A stretch of DNA of 64,000 nucleotides from Holtermannia corniformis (lineage: Eukaryota > Basidiomycota > Tremellomycetes > Holtermanniales), in assembly GCA_001599935.1 (NCBI GenBank), contig BCIJ01000042.1:58302-122301 (forward strand), given 5' to 3'. Positions 10,152-21,165 of this stretch are shown piece after piece; the stretch's first letter is position 1; the number at the start of each line of letters is the position of its first letter. The notes under the pieces were generated by a model. It was not told the origin of the DNA. It made no database searches and saw only the letters and a program-made list of their open reading frames with translations. Position numbers and translations under genes: made by a program.

Positions 10152-10354
10152 TCCCTCTACTGGACTGTACCCACCCGCTAGGATGCATCTGATGACTAAC
10201 GACCGACATGGCGGATTATATGCATCGTATATGTGCAAATGGGGTTGGATCATGGCTCATGCAAAGTGACATGCAGTGTGGTCTACAGGATCGTGAGCGA
10301 CCGCGACAGCATGCTGTAGAGTGTCGACGGACCTAGGGATGATACAGCCGTGCG

Positions 10355-12567
10355 TTACATGATCACGCACTCCTTCTCGGCCTGCTGCCGAGTAGGCCGC
10401 GCAGCGGCCCGAGCAGCGCCTTGTTTCTTCATCTCTGTGAGACGCTGCATCGCGCGCTTGTTTCCTTGCGCTGCAAGGTGATCAGCATCACTTCGTCGTG
10501 CGTCGACGCGCGCTTGAATCGCGACCACTCACCCGCCGCGCGCATATACCACCGTTTCGCAAGTTCGAGATCCTGCTTGACGCCGATGCCAATCTCGGTG
10601 TAGTCTGTCCAGACATGAGTACGGCAACGGCTGTACTAGACGCAAGGGCCTGCTGTGGCGCAGGAATACTTACAGCCAACGGCGTATTCAGCCTTTGCGA
10701 GACCCTTGTTGGCGGCTTTGCGGCCCCACAGGTATGCTTCTGTATCTGATTGCTTCAGGACGCCCTCTGTGCCATGTCAGCTTGGACGACTCGTGGTGGG
10801 ACCAGACTGACCGCTGCCGGTCAGGTACCAGCCGCTGAGTGCGAGCTCTGCCTCTGAATCGCCCTTTTCCGCCGCTTTACTGTACCAAGCGATACTCCGC
10901 CTCGGATCGACTGGACAACCAAGCGTGCCGTACTCGTAGCATGTCCCGAGCTTGAATTGCGCGGGCGCATAGCTCAGTTGCGCAGCCTGGGTGTACAAGT
11001 CTTTTGCCGCGTTCGGATCGTACATGACGACCTTGTTGTCCTGGCGTTCGTGCAGGATGGCGAGCTCGTGCAGGGCGTGTGGGTTCTCCTCGTCTGCTTG
11101 GTTGGCGGCGCGGCGGAGCCATGTGATGGCTTCGCGCGGGTTGCGCGCTTGCGACAGCAGACCGCCGAGCAGGATCATGCCGAGCTTGTACATTGCCGCC
11201 GTGTCACCCAAAGCTGCCGCTTTGCGGTAGAACAGTACAGCACGGTTATGCTCTTTGCGCGTGCCGGCGCCAATCTCGTTGCACACGGCGGTCCGGTACG
11301 TGGCCGCCGGGTGATTCTGCTTGGACGCCTGCATGTAGAGCTGGTATGCTCGCTCGTGATCGACCTGCAACCCAAGCTGACCCGTGCCATACAAGTTGGC
11401 GAGAAAGAATTGAGCGTCGGCATACGCGTCGGTGCCCGTCGCCAACTTTTTGACGAGCTTGAGACTCTCGCCAACGAGTAGATCACGGTATTTGCGCCCT
11501 GATCGCGGATCCCGTTTACTGACTTCGTCGCCCAGGATCTTGGCGGCCTCGATCAAGTACTTTGCAAACCCAAACTGCGCTTCCGGATCGGGATCGCCCT
11601 TCATACGCGTTCGGTACTCGTCGACGAATGCCTTTGTGTAGGGCGGCTTGTTGACGTCGATGGCCGCTTGCGTGCCTTTGCGCCTGGCGTTCGAAGAGCC
11701 GATAGAGTTGCCGTTGGTGATGCTGCGCGAGAGGGAAGAGGTATTGGACAGGGCCGAGGCAGTGGTATTGGTCCGGTTGAGCGAACCCGGCTGTGAGACT
11801 ATCGAGGGTGGACCGCCACCCGAAGGATATACTGGCGCGCCTGGCGGTAAACCGAGAAAGTCGTTGGCGGCCGCATAGTAAGGATTGGCATAGTCTTGCC
11901 GTGGTGGTTCCCAGCCATTGCCGCCTGGATACGCCGGTCCTGGGCCCGCCGGCTGTGCACCGTACGCGCCCATCCCGCTGTCCAGGCTGTAGACCGAAGC
12001 GGCGGCATCACGCAGCGGTTGGACCGTATCCTCGCCCTCGCCATACGCATCATAGATCTGCTCTGCCGTCGTCGTCGCCCGTGCGTGCGGCTGAGCCTCT
12101 GTCAACCGGAGCGAAGACAAGTTGATGTCGTTCGGGTCCGATACCGGTCTTCTTGGCGGGCCGGGATGCTGCGGGTGATGATACGTTTGAGCTTGTGGTG
12201 GATGCTCATAGTCGACTGGCGAGTACGGTGCTTGTTCAGAGTTGGAAAAAGGTGCTTGCGGCGGGCTAGCGTACGCCGTGTCATATTGCTGTGGCTGTGA
12301 TGGGAGGGGCGGTGCGCGCTCACGCATGTGTGCTTGGGATGCTACGATCCGGATCCCATCAGCACCGAGACCACGACCGTAACAGCAAGACTGACGTCGA
12401 TCTCTCAAGCTCTGACTCCTGGCCGAGCTCCCCGCTGAACCTCCTGCGACCGCGTACGCTCGCTCATCCTGCTCGTATCCCGGCGGGCTACCGTACGAAG
12501 GGTCCATCGTGTGCGCCCTGCGCGGGTGCGACGGCGCCAAGGACGAGGTCGAGCCCGGTCGTGACAT
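10355..12567 (-). CDS. Chitin synthase regulatory factor SKT5/CHS4 (Sel1 repeats, CAAX)
   Basis: Activator and localiser of class IV chitin synthase. The first ~250 residues are Pro/Gln/Tyr-rich and disordered. A Sel1/TPR-like repeat array follows: DAYADAQFFLANLYGTGQLG, NHPAATYRTAVCNEIGAG, DTAAMYKLGMILLGG, YAPAQFKLGTCYEYG, DSEAELALSGWYLTGS. After introns come EAYLWGRKAANKGLAKAEYA and IGIGVKQDLELAKRWYMRAA. The protein ends KECVIM, a CAAX prenylation box identical in its last four residues to that of yeast Skt5, predicting farnesylation and membrane anchoring. The start MSRPGSTSS is the first ATG of the long frame. The N-terminal third may hold another intron. Confidence 0.9.
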
Positions 12568-12835
12568 GATCCAAAGGGGGACGATGCTGCGGATAGGGGA
12601 TCGCACTCAACCTTGGGACGCGAGACGGCACAGTTTCGGTCGTGTGCTGTGCTCGAGTGGCTTCAGTGCGCAAACGCTCGAGGGGGATGCAGACTGTGAT
12701 GGTGATAGAGTGGAATGCGAGCTGATGCCAACAAGACAGACGTGAACGGCAGTGTTCGTGGCGGCGGCGGCGATCGATCCGTGTACAGGTTCATCCCAGC
12801 ATGCAGCGAGCGAGCAAGACAGAACTGTACAAGCA

Positions 12836-13853
12836 TCATACACTGCCATCCGGCCCACCCTCGGCCTCGGCCTCGTCTTCCTCCACAAAGATCTCGTGGT
12901 ATCGCTCAAGAATAGTCTCAATGGCCTGAGCGAAACCGTCAGCTCCAACACCACCGCTGGCGATCTCGCAACACACCTTGCACTGGAAGCTCATGTGTTC
13001 GAGGTTGAGACCGCCCTCTTCTGGCGGTGCACCGAGCAGTGTCGGGCCAAAGACGATGCTCAGGTTCGAGACGGACATCTGGTTCATGTGCTCTTGTCGC
13101 CGGACCCTGAGCCGCATCAGCCTGCCGCAGCTCGCCACGCCAGCCCCACTACACACTTGTCAAGGTGGCCCATGAAGAACTTGAGCGTAGCATAGTTTGG
13201 ATCCGGCAGCTCGTTGACCTGCTCGTGAAGCCGGATATGCCGCAGTCGGTCATTCTCATAGCCTGGCTCGATCAGTTCCGCATCTCTCACTACGCGCTGG
13301 AAGAGCTCACGCGCAGCGTCAATGAACCCATGGTACAGCCCATACGTCAACAGCGGTTCTGGCAACTCGCGGAACCACAGCTTGAGAGCGCCAGAGACGA
13401 CGTTGATATCGGCGCTCCACTCGTCCGACATGATGTCGACCGCGTCAATGTCTGCTCGTCCATCAGCATGTTGCTTGGCCTGTCAAACAGGACACACCTC
13501 GATCCAAAGCATTCTTCAATGATTGCACGCGAGACGTCATGCCCGACAAGCGATAGATACCCGTCGAATCGAGTCCTATGCAGCCGTCAGCCAGCCTGTG
13601 GTGCAACTCGACCGCATAGCCGTACCATACGTCTCGATCGCCTCGGCGCACTTTTCAACAATCTTTGGCACCTCGCGCCCATCCCGCACGAGCTGCTCGC
13701 CCAGCTCGACCCCGAACGTCGCCCCGCCAGGAGTCGAGTGATTTCGGCTCGCAATCTGATCGACAATGACATTCGCGTTGCCTGATGATGCTTGGGTGAC
13801 TGGGGCGGCGGATCCCGAGATGCCGTTGGAAGGGTATGAAGAGGGCTGTTGTG

Positions 13854-13887
<34 letters not shown>

Positions 13888-15558
13888 TTGCGCTTGCTGC
13901 GGGGCTTGAGCTTGGTTCTGCGCTTGTGCGTTGACCTGCGACTGCACATGTGGCGGCAACGGCGGCAGCTGTGACCGTCTATCAGCACGATCCTCGCCCA
14001 ACCGAACCCCACGTACAAACCCGTCCTCGTACGGTCCCTCACGTCTTGGACCTCTCGGAGTCCCGCGCGCGACCGCATAGTTTTGCATGTAGGCCTTGAA
14101 ATCGGAACGGTTATCGATCGACTCGATGATGGCGCTCAAACCAGGCCCTTCAAACCGATCAGTGTCTGATCATGCACTGCGTTGACATTACCCACCGTCC
14201 TCGGTCGCCCCCAGCGGGTTCACCAACGTCCCATCGCCAAGTAACGTCGACTCGTACAAGAAAGCATAGCGCGAGAGATGGTATTGCGTGCCCATGTCGA
14301 GTTCGTCGGCGCACTCTTTGAGAAGCTCAACCAAGCGTCAGCGCTGCCATCAACAGAACGGATCCAACCGACCCGCAGGATCTTGGGTAATTGAAAGTTG
14401 AAGTACTCCTGGCGGATCGCCTGTGATTCCAGCACGGCTTTGCGAAAGACTTCACTGACGGCCGACATGCGCGACCGAACGTCGTCTTCTTGCCGTTGCA
14501 TCTGTGATGCGTTAGCTGCTCTTGTGGTTTATGTGCGTTAGGTCACACCTGGGCCGGACCCTTGCCCTTGAACAGCAGTCCACCCTTCATGGCCTTTCCG
14601 AGTCCACGCTTGCCCTCCTTGCCCAAGCCGTTGATTGTGCCGGACCCGCTCGCAGCCATGTAGGTGGATGATCCCGAGTTGGACGTGCGCATGCCCACGT
14701 CCTTGAAGGATTCACCCTCTTTGGCAGCCAAAAGGCGCTCGAGCTCCTCCGCGGTCGAGTCAAAGCGTTGCTTGGCCTGACGAGTCAATACCAGCACCTT
14801 ATCCACAGAGCAGAAACCAACCTTGTCCATGATCATCTCGCTCTCCTGCAGATTCCGCTCAAAGCGCGTCCCATTGTCCTTATGCTACAGCCGTCAGCTT
14901 CGACACCACCGAGACAAACGACGGATCGACGAACCAACTTGCGCAAGCGCTCTCCTTCCTTGGCAAGCGTCAGCAGCTCGTCGCTCATCTCGATTAATCG
15001 TTGTGCGAATCGCAATCGATTTTGGGCAAGCGCGTCTTGTAGCCTCAGCGAGTTTTGATAGGCGTTGACGAACGAGCTACGGAATCAATCAATCATCGTA
15101 TCCCTTGATGAACTGAGGTAGCCGACTCACCCCGCCTTGCAGTCTCCGCGCGCGTACACGTCCGAGGTGATGCGTGCGAGCTCGGTCAACGACCTCGCGT
15201 ACTTTTCCTCGACTTCGGCCCGGGACCGAAAGTAGACTGCGACTTGCTGCAGAGGGCGTCAGCTCGGCGCACTGCGTCGACTAGATAGCCAAGCGATTCA
15301 CCTTGCAAGATGCTATACTCTGCTTTATCCGGTCCGCGAGCAGCGGTAACGCACACTGTGCCCATCAGCGGCCGATCTGGTCCAGACCAGTGCACCCACG
15401 TCCATGTCACACAGGCTGCGCAGCACGCCCTCATCGAAAGCGACCGGGACGACATCGCCATCAGTTAGCTTGCTGAACCCCGAGCTGACCCTGTGATCGA
15501 CACTGGGACGAGCCGCATGATCCGTCGTCGAGCTGGACGCTGACGGGTGCGAGGACAT
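12836..15558 (-). CDS. F-BAR and RhoGAP domain protein (RGD1-like)
   Basis: Membrane-binding GTPase activator for Rho-type GTPases, by family acting in polarity and wall-stress signalling. The N-terminal F-BAR region includes ADRIKQSIASCK, YFRSRAEVEEKYARSLTELA, SFVNAYQNSLRLQNALAQNR and a coiled coil through RLIEMSDELLTLAKEGERL and ADELDMGTQYHLSRYAFLYE. A polyglutamine linker precedes the RhoGAP domain: TFGVELGEQLVRDG, STGIYRLSGMTSRVQSLK (arginine finger in GIYRLSG), VVSGALKLWFRELPEPLLT and NQMSVSNLSIVFGPTLLG. The C-terminus is acidic. There are about ten exons. The start is uncertain: the frame is open upstream without ATG, and a separate small ORF sits only 77 bp 5' of the chosen ATG. Confidence 0.88.
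13855..13890 (+). repeat. CTG/CAG trinucleotide run (polyGln in RGD1-like protein)
   Basis: A near-perfect CTG run on the plus strand encodes about a dozen glutamines in the F-BAR/RhoGAP linker on the minus strand, flanked by further Gln/Ala and Gln/Pro codons. Likely length-polymorphic. Confidence 0.85.
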
Positions 15559-15635
15559 GGAGGGTGGAGAGGGCGGTTGGATGTCGAGAGCTGTAGAGAT
15601 GGCCGTGAGCGGGTTGGGATGGCCATAGCTTTGGC

Positions 15636-16040
15636 TCACAATATGCTCTTGAGCGTTCGACTTCGGCGCCGTTCATGTTGCGCGCCGGCCGTGCTGACGA
15701 CCTTGTCTAGATCCAATGTCCCGCAGTTGACCTGAGATGCTTTGCAGACGTTGGCGAGACGAGCCAGGCGTTTGATGGTCGAGTCGAGACGACGGTCGAC
15801 GACAGCCCCTGTTCGGCCCACGACGCCGTCGAGCTGTCTGATCCGGTTCGACGCCGACGTCGCCGACGACTTCAAGTCTTGTTAGCGAGCAATATCAACA
15901 GCTTGAGAGCCGTCGCGGTTGGACTGCGATGGATAAGATGTTTGGTCGTCACCAAACAGAGAGTCGCGCGCCCGTCGACCGTACCGACTGCGGCCGATGC
16001 TGGCTGAAGCGACGTTGGGTGCTGCAGCAGCAGTGAACAT
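15636..16040 (-). CDS. Hypothetical protein upstream of RGD1-like gene
   Basis: Unrecognised small gene. A plausible model starts MFTAAAAPNVASASIGRSR, continues YGRRARDSLF, then an intron of about 75 nt with a CTAAC branch point, then DLKSSATSASNRIRQLDG and VDRRLDSTIKRLARLAN. The spacing of Leu/Ile in the second exon suggests an amphipathic or coiled-coil helix; no transmembrane segment follows, so a SNARE is not supported. The stop lies 77 bp from the start I chose for the RhoGAP gene on the same strand, so it could be a 5' exon pair of that gene. Confidence 0.4.
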
Positions 16041-16080
16041 GCAGAGACAATGCATCTAGTCGTACCGTATCCAAACACCA

Positions 16081-17844
16081 CTACAGCTTGTCAACCGAGA
16101 TCCCAAAGCCATCCACCGCGACGCCGCTCTCTGCTGCCTGGCCATTCTCCCACAAGACCGTGCTCGGCCCCGGCGCCGTCGCTGCCCGGCCGCGACTGCC
16201 AAAGCGCTGCACCTCGCCCATCTTGACGGCTTCCCACTCGACGCGGATAAAGACCCAGCCCCAGCGGCGCATGAGCTCGAGCGCTTCCATCATGAAGACG
16301 CCCGATTCGATTTCGGAAATCGTGTGCAGGTGCGACGAGAGCTTGAGGGACCAGGTGAAGCGGAGGATAAGGTCGATCAGCGTGAACAGGTAGTATACCG
16401 AGGCGTCGGGGAGCAGCAGGGTCGGTCGTAGGCCCCAGGCTGGACGTGGCGAGGGCAGACTGACCGGGTGGGCGGTGATGACGGGTGAACTGGGGTTGGG
16501 CGATGGGCAGGGCGAGCGTTGGTGTTGGTGTGCCGAGCCGGTACGGAAAAAGCGCTTGACTCGCTCCACGATCGTCTCTTGCCTTCGCGGGCCCTGCGAG
16601 AGCGAACGGGGTATTGTCAAAGGCGAGCCAAGCAACCCGTTCCCAGCACCCGCCACCTCGTCTGTCCGTCCCAGCGGTCTCCCAAACCACGTATCGGCCT
16701 CGAGCAGGGCCAGTCCCCAATCTCGACTGACGTCCCACCAAAAGCTGAACACCGAGTTGACGACGACGCTGAGCAACCAGAGCCGGAACAGGCGGTGCTC
16801 GCCAAACCACCGATCGCCCGTATCGCCGAGTTCTTGGATCGACATGCCGCGCTGGGTCGCAATCTCACTCACGACCGTCTTTTGCGCGGCCGAGAGCAAG
16901 ATGACGGGGAACGCGGAAAAGTACTTGCATGCGTTCATGAGCGGCCGCGGGTTGCTGTAGGCCGATTGGTGGAACTCGAGCATGCACTGGCGAAAGCGGA
17001 CGAGGTAGGGTAGGCTGCGTCGTCAGTAGACGCAGACGTGGATACGGCAGACATACCACACCATGGCGAGTACGACCCAGCCACTCCAGCCGGGTCGAGC
17101 GACTCGACCTTCGGTGATCCCACCGGTCCAGATCTGGCACGCAGAGACCCAGAGGTCGCCTAGGACCTTGGCAAACGAGGTCAGGATATCGGCCAGGATG
17201 ACATCGGCAAAGTGGATAGGCTGGGTTGTGGGCGGCATGACGATGCGGCGGACGGCTCTGGGAGACGATCAGTACCAGCCGGCCGAGGACATGACATACC
17301 TGAGGAATGCATTGCGTTCCCGCTGCACTCCCGCTCGGCGCGACGGTAGCATGCATCCCAGCACGACGCCGAGCATGATGACGCCCACGAGCGCTCTGTA
17401 CCGCTCCATACGGTCCGGCTCACCCCTTGTCACGAGCCGAAAGATGACCCAGCCCGCACCGACCCAAGCGGTGTAGAGCAGAAAGATGCGATACACGGGC
17501 TGGTAGAGCGTACCAGGACTCGGCCTAGGAGCGACATGTACTGCCGGTCTAGCATGGCCTGGCCGAGTCGGCGTCTCTGGCTCGGTCGATGGTTGGGCGG
17601 CATTCTCGAGCTCGTCGAGCTCCAACGGGCCGTCCTCGTCCTCGCCATCTCGAAAGTCGAGGACCCAGCTAGTGTCCAGTCCGAGCTTGGAGAGGATGTG
17701 CAGGTTGAGGGCCCACAGCAGCAGAGCGAGCCCCAGCAAGAACAAGACGCGGAACGGGAGTGGGAACGAGGCCGAGAGGGAGGGCAGGGTGATGTGCGAG
17801 TGCGTCGGGTGGTACGTGTCGGTCGGGGGAGAGTCAATGTCCAT
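16081..17844 (-). CDS. EXS-domain membrane protein, ERD1-like
   Basis: Multi-pass membrane protein of the ERD1/EXS family (related to the XPR1/Syg1 C-terminus), in fungi required for Golgi retention of glycosyltransferases. The start MDIDSPPTDTYHPTHS leads into the hydrophobic segment VLFLLGLALLLWALNLHIL, an acidic loop, then LYTAWVGAGWVIFRLV and VGVIMLGVVLGCML. Later exons carry FADVILADILTSFAKVLGDL, AYSNPRPLMNACKYFSAFPV, VVVNSVFSFWWDVSRDWGL and FTLIDLILRFTWSLKLSS, the typical EXS blocks. A Pro/Ser-rich cytosolic insert interrupts the domain. It ends ISVDKL. Three exons with introns near the middle. Good family match; ERD1 orthology itself is inferred. Confidence 0.85.
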
Positions 17845-18016
17845 CTTCCCACTCGTCTAGCACCGGCTCGGTGCAGACAGACTGGGTCGAAGCAGGACAA
17901 GAGGGTGAACAAGTCGGTCGCACGAAACCGGCGCGTCGATTGCTCGCTTGGTTCTCGGTCCTCGTCGGTTGCGACCAAGAGAACGACGGCGACGGCGAGC
18001 TAGGTATCAGAGAGCC

Positions 18017-18611
18017 ATGCCACCAGGAGCGCGGGTAGCAGCACGGTCAGGTCTGCAAAAAGATGTCGTCGACATGTACCGTCGGTGCGCAGCTCGATCG
18101 GCACAGCCAACAAGGCTGATCGGATCTCCCAGCGGTGTTCGGATCGCATACAGCAAACCACTGGTCAGTCTCACAGCTACGCAACGCTCAAGAGCTGAAG
18201 AGATTCCCAGGCCGTGCGGCAGGCGTTCCTCACCCACCTCCGATACAACTTTCACCACCCACCCCTCACCAAACGAGACTATACCGCGATCGAGCATCAG
18301 GTCGGTCACTGTCGGAGCTGACTAGCCGTGCACTCTGCGGCTAGTTCCTGGCTGTGATTGATGATTCTCCACACTGACTTTACCAGCTCCGCCGGTTCGA
18401 TCGCACCCTCGACATGCTCGCCGACAACTCGGTTCAGCGTATAAACGTCAGCAAAGACATGGAGGCGTGGTGGAGTGCTCAAGTCGATCGTGTCCGCGCT
18501 TGCTCACCCTCAGAAACTGCACAAGCCGACAGTCCCGAGCCCAAAGCGACAGGCGCCGAGGCCAAAGCTGAAAGCTGGGGCGGTCGACTGCCCGGCCCGG
18601 GCGGTACATGA
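18017..18611 (+). CDS. Succinate dehydrogenase assembly factor 1 (SDHAF1/SDH6, LYR family)
   Basis: Mitochondrial matrix LYR protein that protects and helps load the iron-sulfur subunit of complex II. Exon 1 gives MPPGARVAARSGLQKDVVDM followed by YRR, the LYR-type motif. Phase-correct splicing then yields GVRIAYSKPL, AVRQAFLTHLRYNFHHPPLT and KRDYTAIEHQ, LRRFDRTLDMLAD, all matching SDHAF1 in order. The tail after ~90 residues is longer than usual (VNVSKDMEAWW-like, then a Glu/Ala/Pro-rich end, GRLPGPGGT). Four exons, with introns of about 46-60 nt. The middle donor and acceptor are chosen because they alone restore the conserved helix. Confidence 0.85.
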
Positions 18612-19086
18612 TCCTGTCGCCCTCTCTCCATTATTGTACTTGTAACCCTACATGCAGTCACCGCATCTCATACCGTCATGGATCCACTCCCGCCCAGGTC
18701 GTGATCCTACAAATCGCAACATGACGCAAACGACCCACCTTGATGGTGGCGCTGGTAGCGTGCTTTCTGTCTAATGCCTGCTCTGCGTCCTGGCTCGTGT
18801 TCGATTCCATGCCTGGATTCCACATTGTGTTCACAACCGACTGGAAAAAAAACGACGGTTTCCTGGAGACGTCCAGGTTTTTTGCCACTCTGCAGGCGTG
18901 CTGTCGATCCCTCGAAAACAGCATCCTGCTCCCCGCGCTAAATTGTCAAGGGCCTCCCCTCTGCTGTACTTTGTCCACTCAACCTCATCGTACACGCGAG
19001 AACAGTCCATGCATCCCTGTCGCTATTCACTAGACTTCTTCCTATCCACTCTGCCTTGACACGTCTCGGCTGTTCGCTGGATGCGC
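18612..19086. other. Intergenic, convergent 3' regions
   Basis: Lies between the 3' ends of SDH6 (plus) and the fasciclin gene (minus). Short open frames here lack any conserved motif. An A-run and a T-rich stretch near 18845-18885 could serve as termination or polyadenylation signals. No gene seen. Confidence 0.45.
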
Positions 19087-20812
19087 TTACTGCTCGGCGG
19101 CCCATTCGAAGAGCCAGCTACACATCGTCAGTAACCCTCTCGATCGAAAGGAGGCCAACCGACCTCTCCCAGTTGTCCCACGTGCCCTGCTCGAGCAGCT
19201 CGCCGTCATGGTCGTGGTGCTTGTGCGGCGGGACGAGGACCTTGCCAATCACATGGATCACACCGTTGATGGCCGGCACGTCGGTCTTTTCAACCTGCTC
19301 GCCGTTGACGCTGATCGTGACCTTGACCGCACCAGGCACAGGCAAGACCTTGGTCTTGTCGACCACGATGGCAAGCGAAGCGTTGTTGCCGAGGCCCGAC
19401 GGGAGCGAAAACTCGTGGTGGAACGAAATGTCGTCGCCGAGCGAGGGAACGGCGTTTTTGTGGTCATGGTGGACGACGTGGAGCAGTTCAGAGAACAAGA
19501 TGGTGTTGGGCAACGCGTGGTACGCGAGCACCTTTGTGAGAACCTCTTTGCCAAACGGCGAGAACAGGAAGAACTTGAGCTTTGGCGGAAGCTGGTGGAA
19601 CGCATCGTTGGTCGGCGCGAACAGCGTCACGGCGCCGGTACCCTTGAACGCGGCTATGAAACATCAGCTTTGATGTCGAGTGACAGACAAGCGACTTACG
19701 TTTGCCCTCCTTGCTGTTCTTGGAGTCATACTCCCACTCGAGGTACTTTTCGCCGCCAACCTGCGTGTCTGTCAGCCACTGCTTGGCTCAACGATCGACC
19801 CAACACACCTTCTGTACCGATGATGTGAGCGTCGAGAACTCTTCTGGGAAGAGGAACGCAATGTCGAGCACCGACGGCGCCGGAAACAACGGGTGCTCGA
19901 TCGTGTGGATGTAGCCGTTCTTGACCTTGAGATCGGCCGACTTGACCTTGATGTAGTAGTTGAGCTTGAGCGCTGTGCAAGTCAGCTTGTGCGAGGGATG
20001 CACTGGGGGAACACTGACTGGGCGGAACGAAAGACTTTTCAATCTTGATGCGGCGGTGGAGGCCGCCAAACGAGCCAAAGTCGGCCTTGAGGGCCGTGCT
20101 GAGACGGTCAGCCATGACGGCAAGCGTCGCTAGTTGGGCTCTACTGACGCGACCGTCGAGTTTTCAGCGAGCTCTGACGCGCTCAGAGCGCGTTCGAGGC
20201 CGTGATACTGCAAGACGCGCTTAAGGATCTCCTTGAAGATCTGCTTCTTCTTTTCGTCGTCCTTGTCGCCACCCTTGTGCTCGTGGTGCTCATAAGCTGG
20301 GTAGCGGGCGATGAAAGCGAGAATGTCGGTCGGGGTCGGCGAGGACGCGAGTGCACGCTGATGCCATCAGCCGTGACCGCTTCCATCTCGATCTACTAAC
20401 CAACGCGGCCTCGTCGTCATCATCGTGATCGTGGTGCTTGTGCGGGTCCGGGATCGCATCATTATCAGGCGCAAAAAAAGTGATCTGCAAGCTCGCATCG
20501 TCAAGATACTTTGCCGCCGTGCCATCAATCTGTCCGGATCAGTACCCGGATCGGCCGATCGATCGCGCAGTGACCGACCTTGATCAGCTTGACGAGCTTG
20601 CTAAACTCTTGCTTTTCCTGCAGGACCTGCCAGACTGTCTTTTCTTCGTCGTTGGCGACGTGGACGGGCGCAAAGTACTCTGCGGCCTTGTTCCAGATCT
20701 GGCCGGTGAAGCCTGTTTGGATAGAGTGCCATTCGGCTTCCGAGAGCTCGTTTGTGGTTGCGGGTGCGGCGAGGGCCAGAGGGAGCAGCGGCGCGAGGAG
20801 AGCCCAGCGCAT
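19087..20812 (-). CDS. Secreted fasciclin (FAS1) repeat protein
   Basis: Extracellular or cell-surface adhesion-type protein. The signal peptide MRWALLAPLLPLALA|AP is followed by a short mature N-terminus. The first FAS1 domain is recognised from QITFFAPDNDAIP through ALKLNYYIKVKSADLKVKNG and IHTIEHPLFPAPSVLDIAF. The second runs from AVTLFAPTNDAFHQLPPKL, VLTKVLAYHALPNTILFSEL to AINGVIHVIGKVLVPP. His/Asp-rich stretches (DPHKHHDHDDDDE and PPHKHHDHD) sit in both domains. The most likely last exon, after a 46-nt intron, ends WLFEWAAEQ; without that splice a stop occurs a few codons later. There is no clear GPI-anchor signal. About six exons. Confidence 0.86.
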
Positions 20813-21165
20813 GATGGATCGATGGAGAGTGACAAGGCGGGTGCTGAGATCTTATAGCGTGCGAGGGAACGGAACGGGAGAATGCACCTGGTCAGCAGAG
20901 CACGTCGGCGTTGCTCATCGCGCGTCAGTGGGGGACCGCAGTGGCAACAGCACAGACCACGTCGGTCACAGCAATCTGTAGCATCGAGGTGCGCGGTTGA
21001 TGTTCATGGGCAAGCGGGTGATGATCCCAACGCTGCATCGTCATGATCGATGCAGCCAACTCAGCAAAAGTCAAAAAGCCATGCACCTGCGTTCCGTTCC
21101 AAACCTCCGATCGGCCGAACAAGGTTCCGCACGGTCACTGTCGATGGCGCACGCGTCACATCACG
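20813..21165. other. Promoter region of the fasciclin gene
   Basis: Between the fasciclin start and the RAV1 stop, both minus strand. No coding signature. TCTTATAGC on the plus strand just upstream of the start reads GCTATAAGA on the minus strand, about 45 nt from the ATG, and may be the TATA element. Confidence 0.4.

Noticed and set aside
15636..16040. Golgi SNARE (BET1/SFT1-like) for the small ORF with DSTIKRLARLAN
   Set aside because: The helix is suggestive but there is no C-terminal membrane anchor and heptad residues do not fit; left as hypothetical.
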